Shown here piece by piece: positions 29,007 to 39,247 of a DNA stretch of 64,000 nucleotides (position 1 is its first letter; every line of letters starts with the position of its first letter). Source of the stretch: Accumulibacter sp. (GTDB lineage Bacteria; Pseudomonadota; Gammaproteobacteria; Burkholderiales; Rhodocyclaceae). The position numbers were made by a program, and so were the translations under genes. A model generated the notes under the pieces. It ran no database searches. It was given only the letters and a program-made list of their open reading frames with translations, and was not told where the DNA came from. Where the stretch lies: contig NZ_JAMTDV010000102.1 of assembly GCF_023806565.1 (NCBI RefSeq), positions 35,379-99,378 on the forward strand, given 5' to 3'.

Positions 29007-31091
29007 ATGGAAATGCAAAAGCTCTACCTGCTGGTTCCGCTGGCCCCGCTGTTTGGTGCCATCGTCGCCGGCCTGTTCTGCCGGGTGATTCCACGCTGGG
29101 TGGCGCATACCGTGACGATCGCCGGGGTGGCGGTTTCCTGCTTCGCTTCGTATGTGATCTTCAAGGACGTGTTGGCTGGCAACAGCTACAACGGCCCGGT
29201 TTACCAGTGGCTTACGTCGGGCGACTACCGGTTCGAGGTGGGCTTCCTGATCGATCGGCTCAGCGTGACGATGATGCTGGTCGTCACCTTCGTTTCCCTG
29301 ATGGTGCACATCTACACCATCGGCTACATGCAGGACGACCCTGGGTACAATCGCTTCTTCAGCTACATTTCGCTATTCACCTTCTCGATGTTGATGCTGG
29401 TGATGAGCAACAACTTCATGCAGCTCTTCTTCGGCTGGGAAGCGGTCGGGCTGGTATCGTATCTGCTGATCGGTTTCTGGTACACAAGGCCGACGGCGAT
29501 CTTCGCCAATCTCAAGGCGTTTCTGGTCAACCGGGTCGGTGACTTCGGCTTCATCCTCGGTATCGGGCTGGTGCTCACCTACTTCGGGACGCTCGATTAC
29601 GCGGCGGTATTCGCCAAGGCCCCCACCGTCGCTGCCCACAACACCATCGTGCTGTTCGGCGAGGGCCAGGGCGTCGCCGTGACGACGGCAATCTGCATCC
29701 TGCTGTTCATCGGTGCCATGGGCAAGTCTGCGCAGGTGCCGCTGCATGTCTGGCTTCCCGACTCGATGGAAGGTCCGACGCCGATTTCCGCGTTGATCCA
29801 CGCCGCGACGATGGTGACGGCGGGGATCTTCATGGTCGCACGCATGTCGCCGCTGTTCGAGTTGTCGACTACGGCGCTGTCCTTCGTCATCGTGATCGGC
29901 GCGATCACCGCACTGTTCATGGGCTTCCTGGGCGTCATCCAGAACGACATCAAGCGCGTGGTGGCGTATTCGACGCTCTCGCAACTCGGTTACATGACCG
30001 TCGCCCTCGGCGCGTCGGCATACTCGGTGGCGATCTTCCATCTGATGACGCATGCCTTCTTCAAGGCGCTGCTGTTCCTCGCCGCCGGCTCGGTGATCAT
30101 CGGCATGCACCACGACCAGGACATTCGCAACATGGGTGGTCTGCGCAAGTACATGCCGATTACCTGGATCACTTCGCTGATCGGTTCGCTGGCGCTGATC
30201 GGCACACCGTTCTTCTCCGGTTTCTATTCCAAGGATTCGATCATCGAGGCGGTTGCCCTTTCGCACATTCCGGGATCGGGTTTTGCCTATTTCGCCGTCA
30301 TGGCTGGCGTCTTCGTCACCGCCTTTTACTCGTTCCGGATGTATTTCCTGGTGTTCCACGGTGAGGAGCGTTTCGGCAAGTCGAGCCATCACGACGATAC
30401 CGCGCACGCCGCGCAGCATGTGGCGCACGACGACCAGGCAGCGGCACACGACAGCCACGCGCATCCCGCCGACGATGCGCACGCGGAGCATCATGGCCTC
30501 GCACCCGGGCAGAAGCCGCACGAAACGCCTTGGGTGGTCACGCTGCCGCTGATCATGCTGGCGATCCCCTCGGTGATCATCGGCTACATGACCATCGAGC
30601 CGATGCTGTTCGGCGATTACTTCAGGAGTGCGATTGTCGTCGACGCCGAGGTGCACCCGGTGATGGAGGAACTCGCGCATCACTTCCATGGCGCGTTCGC
30701 GATGGCCACGCATGCGGTCACTACGGCCGTCTTCTGGCTGGCCTTGCTCGGCGTGGCAGCTGCCTGGTTCCTGTACATGAAGCGCCCGGATCTCCCGGCG
30801 GCGGTCAAGTCCCGATTCGGATTCCTGTATACCCTGCTGGACAACAAGTACTACTTCGACAGGTTCAACGAGGTGTTCTTTGCCGGCGGCGCCCGCCTGC
30901 TCGGCCGAGGCCTCTGGAAGGGCGGCGACGCTGGCCTGATCGATGGCATCATCGTCAATGGTTCGGCACACCTCGTGGGCTGGTTTGCTAGCGTGGCTCG
31001 ATTGTTCCAGACCGGTCACATTTACCACTACGCTTTTACGATGATCATCGGCGTGTTCGTCTTGATGACCCTGTGGGTCACGCGCGCCTGA
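29007..31091 (+). CDS. nuoL: NADH-quinone oxidoreductase subunit L
   Basis: 694 residues, the distal antiporter-like proton pump with the long lateral helix. Conserved pieces include LLFIGAMGKSAQVPLHVWLP and LIHAATMVTAGIFMVARM. Between the core and the C-terminal helices (about residues 455-510) there is a His/Asp/Ala-rich insert with runs such as HHDDTAHAAQHVAHDD. The ATG at 29007 has GAAGGG upstream; the codon-3 ATG is also possible. Confidence 0.96.
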   Translation: MEMQKLYLLVPLAPLFGAIVAGLFCRVIPRWVAHTVTIAGVAVSCFASYVIFKDVLAGNSYNGPVYQWLTSGDYRFEVGFLIDRLSVTMMLVVTFVSLMVHIYTIGYMQDDPGYNRFFSYISLFTFSMLMLVMSNNFMQLFFGWEAVGLVSYLLIGFWYTRPTAIFANLKAFLVNRVGDFGFILGIGLVLTYFGTLDYAAVFAKAPTVAAHNTIVLFGEGQGVAVTTAICILLFIGAMGKSAQVPLHVWLPDSMEGPTPISALIHAATMVTAGIFMVARMSPLFELSTTALSFVIVIGAITALFMGFLGVIQNDIKRVVAYSTLSQLGYMTVALGASAYSVAIFHLMTHAFFKALLFLAAGSVIIGMHHDQDIRNMGGLRKYMPITWITSLIGSLALIGTPFFSGFYSKDSIIEAVALSHIPGSGFAYFAVMAGVFVTAFYSFRMYFLVFHGEERFGKSSHHDDTAHAAQHVAHDDQAAAHDSHAHPADDAHAEHHGLAPGQKPHETPWVVTLPLIMLAIPSVIIGYMTIEPMLFGDYFRSAIVVDAEVHPVMEELAHHFHGAFAMATHAVTTAVFWLALLGVAAAWFLYMKRPDLPAAVKSRFGFLYTLLDNKYYFDRFNEVFFAGGARLLGRGLWKGGDAGLIDGIIVNGSAHLVGWFASVARLFQTGHIYHYAFTMIIGVFVLMTLWVTRA

Positions 31092-31114
31092 GCTAGAAAA
31101 AGACTGGGAACGAT

Positions 31115-32599
31115 ATGTCAGCCACGCCGCTTCTCTCTCTCGCCATCTGGGTTCCGATCCTCGCCGGGCTGGTCGTCCTGGCGACGGGCTCGGATCGCAA
31201 TGCACCGCTGGCCCGGATGCTGTCCCTGGCGGGCGCTCTCGCCGGCCTGTTGGTGACGATTCCTTTGTATACCGGTTTTGACCTGCACACGCCGGCGATG
31301 CAGTTTGTCGAGCTGAAGACCTGGATTCCGCGCTTCAACGTCAATTACCATCTTGGCGTAGACGGAATCTCGATGCTTTTCGTGATTCTCAACAGCTTCA
31401 TCACCGTGACCGTGGTGTTGGCCGGCTGGCAGGTGATCGACAACAAGGTGGCGCAGTACAACGCCGGCTTCCTGATCATGTCAGGACTGATGAACGGGAT
31501 TTTTTCTGCGCTCGACGGTCTCCTGTTCTACGTCTTCTTCGAGGCGTCGCTGATTCCGCTGTATCTCATCATCGGTGTCTGGGGAGGCCCGCGGCGGGTG
31601 TATGCGGCATTCAAGTTCTTTCTCTTCACCTTGTTCGGTTCGCTGCTTTTTCTGATCGCGCTGCTTTACCTGTTCATTGCTTCCGGGGGAAGTTTTTCGA
31701 TCCTCGACTGGCACGAGTTGCCCATCGGCATGACCCCGCAGAGTTGGCTGTTCCTGGCGTTCCTCGTCGCCTTCGCCGTCAAGGTGCCGATGTGGCCTGT
31801 CCACACCTGGTTGCCGGACGCGCATGTCGAAGCACCAACTGGTGGGTCGATCGTGCTCGCGGCAATCGCCCTGAAGCTCGGCGCCTACGGCTTCCTTCGC
31901 TTCTCCCTGCCGATCACGCCCGATGCTTCGCATGCCTTCGCCGGCCTGCTCGTCGGGCTTTCCCTGATCGCCATCATCTACATCGGATTCGTTGCCCTGG
32001 CGCAGGAGGACATGAAGAAGCTGGTGGCGTATTCGTCGATCGCTCACATGGGTTTCGTCACTCTCGGTTTCTTCCTCTTCACGGCTCTTGGCGTCGAGGG
32101 TGCGCTGGTGCAGATGATCTCGCACGGTTTCGTTTCCGGCGCGATGTTCTTTTCGATCGGCGTCATGTATGACCGGGCCCATTCGCGGCAGATCGTCGAT
32201 TACGGCGGTGTGGTGAACACGATGCCCAAGTTCGCTGCCTTCTTCATGTTGTTTGCCATGGCCAATGCGGGGCTGCCTGCGACCTCCGGCTTCGTCGGCG
32301 AGTTCATGGTCATCCTCGCTTCGGTCGAGCACAGTTTCTGGGTGGCGTTCGCCGCGGCTTCCACCATGATCGTCGGTGCCGCCTACACGCTGTGGATGTA
32401 CAAGCGTGTCGTATTCGGCGCAGTGGCCAATCACCACGTGGCTGATCTTACCGACATCAACGGGCGCGAGTTCCTGATATTCGTCCTGTTTGCCGTGGGC
32501 GCGCTGGGCATGGGCCTCTATCCGCAGCCCTTTACTGAAGTGATGCATAGCTCGGTCAACGACTTGTTGCGTCACGTCGCCCTCAGCAAGATCCAATAA
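31115..32599 (+). CDS. nuoM: NADH-quinone oxidoreductase subunit M
   Basis: 494 residues, 13-14 membrane spans, antiporter-like proton pump of complex I. Typical elements are VDGISMLFVILNSFITV, FFEASLIPLYLIIGVWGG with the key Glu, and AFAVKVPMWPVHTWLPDAHV with the key Lys. Confidence 0.96.
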   Translation: MSATPLLSLAIWVPILAGLVVLATGSDRNAPLARMLSLAGALAGLLVTIPLYTGFDLHTPAMQFVELKTWIPRFNVNYHLGVDGISMLFVILNSFITVTVVLAGWQVIDNKVAQYNAGFLIMSGLMNGIFSALDGLLFYVFFEASLIPLYLIIGVWGGPRRVYAAFKFFLFTLFGSLLFLIALLYLFIASGGSFSILDWHELPIGMTPQSWLFLAFLVAFAVKVPMWPVHTWLPDAHVEAPTGGSIVLAAIALKLGAYGFLRFSLPITPDASHAFAGLLVGLSLIAIIYIGFVALAQEDMKKLVAYSSIAHMGFVTLGFFLFTALGVEGALVQMISHGFVSGAMFFSIGVMYDRAHSRQIVDYGGVVNTMPKFAAFFMLFAMANAGLPATSGFVGEFMVILASVEHSFWVAFAAASTMIVGAAYTLWMYKRVVFGAVANHHVADLTDINGREFLIFVLFAVGALGMGLYPQPFTEVMHSSVNDLLRHVALSKIQ

Positions 32600-32611
32600 T
32601 TGGTAGCCGCT

Positions 32612-34099
32612 ATGACTCTTGCCGACATGCAGTTCGTGACGCCAGACCTTCGCCTTGCTGCTGCGGAGATCTTCATCTCGCTGATGGCTTGCCTGATCCT
32701 CCTGTTCGACCTTCTGGTAAAGGACAGGAAGCGCACGGCGACCTTTGTCGCGACGCAGCTGACGCTGGTCGCAGCCGCGCTGATCACCTTGGCGACCAGT
32801 TCGGGCGAAATCAGCTACACGTTCAGCAACATGTACGTCGGTGACCTGATGGGCGACCTGCTGAAGTTGCTGCTCTACGTGACGGTGCTCGTTGTCCTCT
32901 TCTATTCGCGAGGGTACATTCTCGAACGCGAACAGATGGCCAAGGGAGAATATTACGCGCTGGCACTCTTCGCGACTCTGGGCATGATGGTCATGATTTC
33001 GGCGAATCACTTCGTGATCGTCTATGTCGGTCTGGAATTGCTCTCGCTTTCGCTCTATGCCATGGTGGCGATGAACCGCGACTCGGTACCGGCCACCGAG
33101 GCGGCAATGAAGTATTTCGTTCTCGGGGCCCTGGCCTCCGGTCTGTTGCTCTACGGCATGTCGATGATTTACGGCGCGACCGGGACTCTGGAAATCACCG
33201 CTGTTGCGGAGCGCCTGTATACCGGACAGGTCGACCGGATGATTCTCGTTTTCGGTCTCGTCTTCGTGGTGTCCGGCGTCGCTTTCAAGCTCGGTGTGGT
33301 GCCTTTCCACATGTGGATTCCCGATGTTTATCACGGCGCGCCGACGGCAGTCACCCTGTTCATTGCCAGCGCGCCGAAGTTGGCCGCCTTCGCAATGCTC
33401 GTCCGTCTGATGGTCAACGGAATGATCGTTCTCGCCCAGGATTGGCAGGCGATGTTGATCCTCCTCGCGGTCCTTTCGATGGCCATCGGCAATATTGCCG
33501 CCATCGCGCAGACCAATCTCAAGCGCATGCTTGCCTATTCGGCGATCTCGCACATGGGCTTCATGTTGCTCGGAATGGTTACCGGAGTGGTCAGTGGCGA
33601 CGCGCGTTTTGCGCTCAACGCCTACAGTTCGTCAATGTTTTACGTCATCACTTACGTTCTGACCAGCGCCGGCACCTTCGGCATGATTCTGCTGCTGGCG
33701 CGTGGCGGTCTCGAGTCGGACGAGATCGACGACTTCCGCGGTCTCAACAAGCGAAGCCCATGGTTTGCCGGCATGATGATGATGATGATGTTCTCGATGG
33801 CCGGCATACCCTTCTTCGTCGGTTTCTTTGCCAAGTTCTCGGTACTGCAGGCGGTCGTGGCCGCTGGCTACCTGTGGCTGGCGATCGTCGCCGTAGCCTT
33901 CTCGCTGATCGGTTGTTTCTACTACCTGCGCGTGGTCAAGATCATGTACTTCGAGCAACCAGTCAGCCCAACGCCGATCGAGGCGCCGGCGCAGATGAAG
34001 ATCCTGCTTTCGGCGAACAGCCTGGCGGTCGCCTTGCTGGGAATCTTCCCGCAGGCGTTGATGTCGCTCTGCGCGTTCTCGTTGCTGCGTTCCCTCTGA
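32612..34099 (+). CDS. nuoN: NADH-quinone oxidoreductase subunit N
   Basis: 495 residues, antiporter-like proton pump. Typical segments are [18 protein letters not shown] and [20 protein letters not shown]. The ATG at 32612 is chosen; the in-frame TTG at 32600 touches the nuoM stop but gives an unusual N-terminus. It is the last gene of the operon and is followed by a terminator. Confidence 0.96.
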   Translation: MTLADMQFVTPDLRLAAAEIFISLMACLILLFDLLVKDRKRTATFVATQLTLVAAALITLATSSGEISYTFSNMYVGDLMGDLLKLLLYVTVLVVLFYSRGYILEREQMAKGEYYALALFATLGMMVMISANHFVIVYVGLELLSLSLYAMVAMNRDSVPATEAAMKYFVLGALASGLLLYGMSMIYGATGTLEITAVAERLYTGQVDRMILVFGLVFVVSGVAFKLGVVPFHMWIPDVYHGAPTAVTLFIASAPKLAAFAMLVRLMVNGMIVLAQDWQAMLILLAVLSMAIGNIAAIAQTNLKRMLAYSAISHMGFMLLGMVTGVVSGDARFALNAYSSSMFYVITYVLTSAGTFGMILLLARGGLESDEIDDFRGLNKRSPWFAGMMMMMMFSMAGIPFFVGFFAKFSVLQAVVAAGYLWLAIVAVAFSLIGCFYYLRVVKIMYFEQPVSPTPIEAPAQMKILLSANSLAVALLGIFPQALMSLCAFSLLRSL

Positions 34100-34123
34100 C
34101 CTGCCGGCAGCTTATAGCCGTCG

Positions 34124-34147
34124 CGCCCCGCCAGTCGGGGCGTTTTC
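34124..34147 (+). terminator. Intrinsic terminator after nuoN
   Basis: Perfect 7-bp stem CGCCCCG/CGGGGCG with loop CCAGT, followed directly by TTTT (34143-34146). It lies 25 bp after the nuoN stop and ends the nuo operon. Confidence 0.85.
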
Positions 34148-34190
34148 GTTGTGCGCCCGGCCTCGGGCGTAGGCACCCAGGAGTTCCACC

Positions 34191-34751
34191 ATGGACAGCG
34201 ATTTCCCCCACCTGCGTGAGGAGACCATCGAAAGCACACAGCTATTCCGCGGCAAATTGCTTGATCTGCGCCGCGACCGCGTGCTGCTGCCCGATGGCAA
34301 CGAGTGCCTGCGGGAATACGTTCGCCACCAGGGTGCGGTGGCCGTCATCGCCGTGCTCGACGATGGTCAACTTCTTTTCGTCCGTCAATACCGCTATCCA
34401 CTCGGACGTTCCTTTCTCGAGTTGCCGGCAGGCAAGATCGATCCCGGCGAGGATATTCTCGAAACCGGCACCCGCGAACTCCTCGAAGAGACTGGCTATC
34501 GCGCCGAGGAGTGGCGCCATCTCGGCGTGATGCATCCCTGCGTCGGGTATTCGGACGAGCGTATAGAGATTTTTTTCGCCCGCGGCCTGCAGCGCGCCGC
34601 CGAGCCCACCCCGGATAGCGCAGAGTTCCTCGACGTGCTCAGCCTCCCGCTGGCCGACGCGCTCGCCGCCGTGCGCAGTGGCGCGATTACCGATGCCAAG
34701 ACGATCACCGGTCTGCTTTGGGCCGAGAAAGTGCTGCTCTCCGACTGGTAG
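34191..34751 (+). CDS. NUDIX hydrolase, ADP-ribose pyrophosphatase type
   Basis: 186 residues. The Nudix box is complete: G-K-I-D-P-G-E-D, then the RELLEETGY core with the metal-binding glutamates (residues about 83-105). Upstream PAGKIDPGE and the late Y-S-D-E-R-I-E-I-F-F segment resemble NudF-type enzymes that split ADP-ribose into AMP and ribose 5-phosphate. The gene follows the nuo terminator, a position where betaproteobacteria often carry a NUDIX gene. Exact substrate is not proven by sequence. Confidence 0.88.
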   Translation: MDSDFPHLREETIESTQLFRGKLLDLRRDRVLLPDGNECLREYVRHQGAVAVIAVLDDGQLLFVRQYRYPLGRSFLELPAGKIDPGEDILETGTRELLEETGYRAEEWRHLGVMHPCVGYSDERIEIFFARGLQRAAEPTPDSAEFLDVLSLPLADALAAVRSGAITDAKTITGLLWAEKVLLSDW

Positions 34752-34897
34752 CACTGCGCTTCTTCCCTGACCAGCGCCGCCGCTCTTGCGAAGTTGCGGG
34801 AGCGCGCGCCACAGACCTCCCGCCGACAATGGACCGCGTTGGCCAAATGCCGGAGAATCTGCCGTCCTGATCAGTGTCGCAGCGAATCGGAGGGGCC

Positions 34898-37800
34898 ATG
34901 GACTTCCTGACCGCACACCTCGAGCGACTGACGGTCGCGCGTCGAATGCTCGGCTTTGCCGCTGTCGCTTTCCTCACGCTGTTTGCTGTTGGGCTGTCGA
35001 TCCTGCCCCAGTTAAGCAAGCTGGCAGAAATCAATCGCGATTTTTACCGATATCCTCACACTGCGCTGAGCACGGTCAAGGATCTGCAGTACGAGCTGTT
35101 CGCGATGCGGCTCGTCCTGCGCGATTTGCTCAGGGAAGACAATGCTGAGAGGCGTGAGCAGCTTGCCCGCGAGTTGCTTCTTTGTGACGAGCGATTTCTT
35201 GCCTCAATGGACAGGCTGCAAACATCGTATGGCGGACCGGAAGGGGACGTCGTTCAAGTCCGGACCCAGTACGCCGATCTGCTCTCTCACCGTGCGGCCA
35301 CGCTCGCACATTTCCAGCGCGGTGAGGTCGATCTGGCGCGGCGCAGAACGCTGGATGCGACGCCCGGCAATCCCGCGCCACAACTGGTGCAAAACCTCGC
35401 CCGGATCAGCGAAGTGTCCGCGGCCAGCGCTCTGGCAATGGACCGCCATGCCAGCGAAATCCACTTGCGGCAACGGCAGCAAGCGATCTACCTCACTGCC
35501 GCGAGTCTCGCCGTGCTGCTCATCGCAGCGTTTATTTTCGCCCGCTCGATTACCGCGCCCTTGCGGCGTTTGCAGCACAGCATCGTCGCCTTATCGGAAG
35601 GAAAACTGTCGCAGACCATTCCCGCGCAGGATCAGCAGAACGAAATCGGGGAGATTGCGCGTGCTGTGGCGATCCTGCAGAAGGTCTATCAGGGAATGGT
35701 GGCCCAGCGCTGGATCAGGACGAATACCGCTGCGATCGCGAGCGAGTTGCAGCAGGCAGCAAGCTTCACCGAGCTGGCAGAAACGCTCATGTCATCCCTG
35801 GGGAGGCTGTTCGCGGCTAGCCAGGGGGCGTTTTTCATCGTCACCGAGGATCGTTGCACGCTGAAAAGGATAGCCGTCTATGGCGCTGATGACATGCAGG
35901 GTGCCGTCCTTGTCGAGCGCGGCGAGGGCTTGGTCGGCCAGTGTGCGAGCGACTGCAGAGTGTGGGTGAGTGCGGATACCGGTGACGTCGTGGCCGAGAG
36001 TAATGGCATAGGCAGTGAGTCCGCGCCGGCAGTCATGTTGCTGGTCCTGGTGGTCCGTTCCGGACGCTGCCTCGCGGTGATTCGCCTGTCGAGGCCAAAG
36101 CCCTTCGGCGAGGATCAAAGAGCGGTTCTCGACGCTTTGCTGCCCACCTTGGCGATGAACCTCGAAATCATTGAGCGCAGCACGCGTACCCATCGGCTGC
36201 TCGAAGCCAGCCAGCAGCAGGCAGCGCTGCTGGAAACTCAGGCGGCCGAACTGGCGGCCCACGAAGAGCACAGTCGACTGATTCTTGGGTCCGTGCGCGA
36301 CGGAATTCTCGGTCTCGACACGGACGGGCGAGTGATCTTTGCCAATGCAGCCGTTCTCGCGCTGCTCGGATACAGCGAAGCCGAGCTCCGCGGGAAATCA
36401 TTCCATGATCGCGCACACTACGCCTATCCCGATGGCCGAGTCTTTCCTTACGAGCGCTGTCCGATGCACCTGACTCTGCTCGACGGGCTGGCGCGCAACG
36501 TAGGCGACGAGGTACTGTGGCGCAAGGATGGTTCACCGCTGGCAGTCGAATACTCCACGACGCCGTTTTACAAGGCAGGCGAGCTCTTTGGGACGGTGGT
36601 CGCCCTCCGCGACATCACTGCGCGGCGTGCTGCCGAAGAGCGCATACGCCAGGCCCATGAGGAACAGACTGCCATTTTGGAGACCGCCAGTCTTGGCATC
36701 GCCTTCATCAAAGGCGGCCTCTTCGTCAACGCGAACCGCCGTCTGGAGGAATTGCTGGGCTACGCTCCCGACGAACTGATCGGGCAGGTCGCGGGTATCT
36801 GCCGGCCGGACGGCGAATACCCCGGAGGCATCGGCAACCTGAACGCGCTACTGAAGCGCGGCGAGATCATCAAGCAGGTCATGGAACTGCTGCGCAAGGA
36901 CGGATCGTGTTTCTGGTGTCGGATCAGCGGCCGCGCCGTCGATGCCCAAAAACTGTCGCAAGGGACGGTCTGGATGTTCGAGGATGTGACCAAGGAGCGC
37001 GAGGCTGCGGAGGCCATGCAACAGGCTCGTGACCTGGCCGAGGAAACGACCCGGATGAAGACGCGATTTCTCGCCAATATGAGCCACGAAATCCGTACGC
37101 CGATGAACGCGATCATCGGCATGTCGCATCTGGTGCTCAAGACTGAACTGACGCGCCGGCAGCGCGATTATGTACGAAAGATTCAGGCTTCCGGACAGCA
37201 CCTGCTGGCGATTGTCAACGACATCCTGGACTTCTCGAAGGTCGAAGCCGGAAAACTGCTGGTCGAGCGAACCGAGTTTGCCCTTGAGGAGGTGCTCGAC
37301 AACGTCGCCAATCTGGTTGCCGAAAGGGCCAGCGCCAAGGGGCTGGAGCTGGTTTTTGAAGTCGATCCGGCAGTGCCCGCGGTACTGGTGGGCGATCCTC
37401 TCCGCCTCGGCCAGGTCCTCGTCAATTATGTCAACAATGCGGTCAAGTTTACCGCGGAGGGCGAAGTCGACGTTCGCGTGAGCGTGGATGCGAGTCATGG
37501 CGACGGTCTGCTGCTCCACTTCGCCGTTCGTGATACGGGGATCGGCCTGACCGAGGAGCAGACGGCCCGACTGTTCCAGAGCTTCTCCCAGGCCGATACC
37601 TCGACCACGAGGCAGTTTGGTGGCACCGGCCTGGGGCTGGCGATCGCGAAGAAGCTTGCCGAGTTGATGGGCGGCGAAGTGGGCGTACGCAGCGAATACG
37701 GCAAGGGTTCGACCTTCTGGTTTACCGCGCGCGTGGGTCGTGCCGCGCAAGCCCCGCCTGCACTCCTGCCCAGCCCGGACCTGCGTGGCCGCCGCGTGTT

Positions 37801-39235
37801 GGTGGCCGACGACAACCCAGCGGCGCGCGCCGTCATTCGTGACTTGTTGAAAGCGATGACCTTCGTCGTCACCGACGTTGCCTCGGGACAGGCGGCGATC
37901 GACGAAGTGGCGGGCGCCGGCGACGTCGACCCGTACCAGATCGTCTTCCTCGACTGGCGGATGCCAGACCTGGACGGCATACAGGTCGCACGCCAGATTC
38001 GCTCGCTCGCCCTTGTGTCCGCGCCGCATCTGGTGATCGTCACCGCAGACAGCTCCGAGGACCTGCTCGAGCAGGCCACGGCACTCGGCATTCGCGACGT
38101 TCTTCTCAAGCCCGTCAACGCCTCTCTGCTCTTCGACAGCGCAATTCGCCTGATTGGTGGCGCCAGCGACGAGTCGCCCGCAACGCTGGCGCCAGGGCTG
38201 TCGGACGAGCGGCTGCTGGCGCTCAAGGGGGGAAGGATCCTGCTGGTCGAGGACAATGCTGCCAACCAGGAGGTGGCGACCGAATTGCTTGCCGGTGCCG
38301 GCCTCCTCGTCGACCTCGCCGAAAACGGGGCCCTGGCGGTGAGCAAGGTGCGCGGTTCCATGTATGACGCGGTCCTGATGGACATGCACCTGCCGGTGAT
38401 GGACGGTGTCACGGCGACTCGTGCGATCAGAGAGCTTCCGGAGTGCGCCGAACTGCCGATCATCGCGATGACGGCCAACGCTCTGCCGGCGGATCGCAAC
38501 AGGTGTCTCGACGCGGGCATGGCCGACTTCGTCGCCAAACCGATCGAGCCCGAGGCCCTCTGGCAGGTGCTCCTCCGGTGGATTAAGCCGAAACTGCCCG
38601 AACCGTCGCCGACTGCCGATGCGGCCGACGTCGCTTTCGACGCGACGCTCGGCATCCGCGGTCTCGATTCGGTCGCCGCGCTGCGCCGTCTTCTCGGCAA
38701 GAAGGCGCTTTATCTGTCGATGCTGGGGAAGTTCGTCAGCGGGCAGCGAAACGTGGCGGCCGAAATTGCCGCGGCGCTCGATGCCGGAGAGTGGCTGACT
38801 GCGGAGCGACTGGTACACACGCTGAAAGGGGTCGCGGCCAACATCGGCGCAAACGATCTGAACGCGGAAGCGGTCTTGCTGGAGTCGGCGATCGGGCAGC
38901 GCCGCGAGCGCATCGAGCTTGCTCCATTGCTCGACTCTGCAGCTAAAATGCTGGCTGCGCTGATCGCCGAACTGGCTGCCAAGCTGCCCGCCGAGGCATG
39001 TCCCCCGGCAGCCGTCGATCTGTCCCGCTTGCAGGGCGTTTGTCGCAGGCTGGCGGAATTTCTCGCCGACAACGATGCCGAGGCCGGCGACGTGCTCGAC
39101 GCCGAGGAGGCGTTGCTGCGAACCGCTTTCGCCGGCGATTATCGGCCAATCGAGGCGGCGGTGCGCAGTTTCGACTATGAGGCGGCCCTGGCTGCATTGC
39201 GCGCGAGTGCCCTGGCCGCTGGCATTATCGTTTGA
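34898..39235 (+). CDS. Hybrid sensor histidine kinase (HAMP-GAF-PAS-PAS-HisKA-HATPase-REC-REC-Hpt)
   Basis: 1445 residues. Two membrane spans (about 17-39 and 198-216) flank a periplasmic helical sensor. HAMP (217-270), a GAF-like domain (285-420) and two PAS domains (about 455-575 and 590-700) follow. The HisKA box is FLANMSHEIRTPMN with phospho-acceptor His730, and the ATPase domain ends with GTGLGLAIAKKL. Two receiver domains have Asp1019 (FLDWRMP) and Asp1162 (MDMHLP). A C-terminal Hpt domain has His1307 (LVHTLKGVA). It is therefore a complete phosphorelay in one chain, resembling BarA/EvgS-type kinases. The ATG at 34898 has GGAGGGG upstream. The HD-GYP regulator 12 nt downstream is the likely partner. 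Confidence 0.9.
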   Translation: MDFLTAHLERLTVARRMLGFAAVAFLTLFAVGLSILPQLSKLAEINRDFYRYPHTALSTVKDLQYELFAMRLVLRDLLREDNAERREQLARELLLCDERFLASMDRLQTSYGGPEGDVVQVRTQYADLLSHRAATLAHFQRGEVDLARRRTLDATPGNPAPQLVQNLARISEVSAASALAMDRHASEIHLRQRQQAIYLTAASLAVLLIAAFIFARSITAPLRRLQHSIVALSEGKLSQTIPAQDQQNEIGEIARAVAILQKVYQGMVAQRWIRTNTAAIASELQQAASFTELAETLMSSLGRLFAASQGAFFIVTEDRCTLKRIAVYGADDMQGAVLVERGEGLVGQCASDCRVWVSADTGDVVAESNGIGSESAPAVMLLVLVVRSGRCLAVIRLSRPKPFGEDQRAVLDALLPTLAMNLEIIERSTRTHRLLEASQQQAALLETQAAELAAHEEHSRLILGSVRDGILGLDTDGRVIFANAAVLALLGYSEAELRGKSFHDRAHYAYPDGRVFPYERCPMHLTLLDGLARNVGDEVLWRKDGSPLAVEYSTTPFYKAGELFGTVVALRDITARRAAEERIRQAHEEQTAILETASLGIAFIKGGLFVNANRRLEELLGYAPDELIGQVAGICRPDGEYPGGIGNLNALLKRGEIIKQVMELLRKDGSCFWCRISGRAVDAQKLSQGTVWMFEDVTKEREAAEAMQQARDLAEETTRMKTRFLANMSHEIRTPMNAIIGMSHLVLKTELTRRQRDYVRKIQASGQHLLAIVNDILDFSKVEAGKLLVERTEFALEEVLDNVANLVAERASAKGLELVFEVDPAVPAVLVGDPLRLGQVLVNYVNNAVKFTAEGEVDVRVSVDASHGDGLLLHFAVRDTGIGLTEEQTARLFQSFSQADTSTTRQFGGTGLGLAIAKKLAELMGGEVGVRSEYGKGSTFWFTARVGRAAQAPPALLPSPDLRGRRVLVADDNPAARAVIRDLLKAMTFVVTDVASGQAAIDEVAGAGDVDPYQIVFLDWRMPDLDGIQVARQIRSLALVSAPHLVIVTADSSEDLLEQATALGIRDVLLKPVNASLLFDSAIRLIGGASDESPATLAPGLSDERLLALKGGRILLVEDNAANQEVATELLAGAGLLVDLAENGALAVSKVRGSMYDAVLMDMHLPVMDGVTATRAIRELPECAELPIIAMTANALPADRNRCLDAGMADFVAKPIEPEALWQVLLRWIKPKLPEPSPTADAADVAFDATLGIRGLDSVAALRRLLGKKALYLSMLGKFVSGQRNVAAEIAAALDAGEWLTAERLVHTLKGVAANIGANDLNAEAVLLESAIGQRRERIELAPLLDSAAKMLAALIAELAAKLPAEACPPAAVDLSRLQGVCRRLAEFLADNDAEAGDVLDAEEALLRTAFAGDYRPIEAAVRSFDYEAALAALRASALAAGIIV

Positions 39236-39247
39236 CCAGGAAAGGAA

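Noticed and set aside
31481-33553. 690-codon open frame antisense to nuoM and nuoN
   Set aside because: Shadow of conserved complex I genes; no family resemblance.
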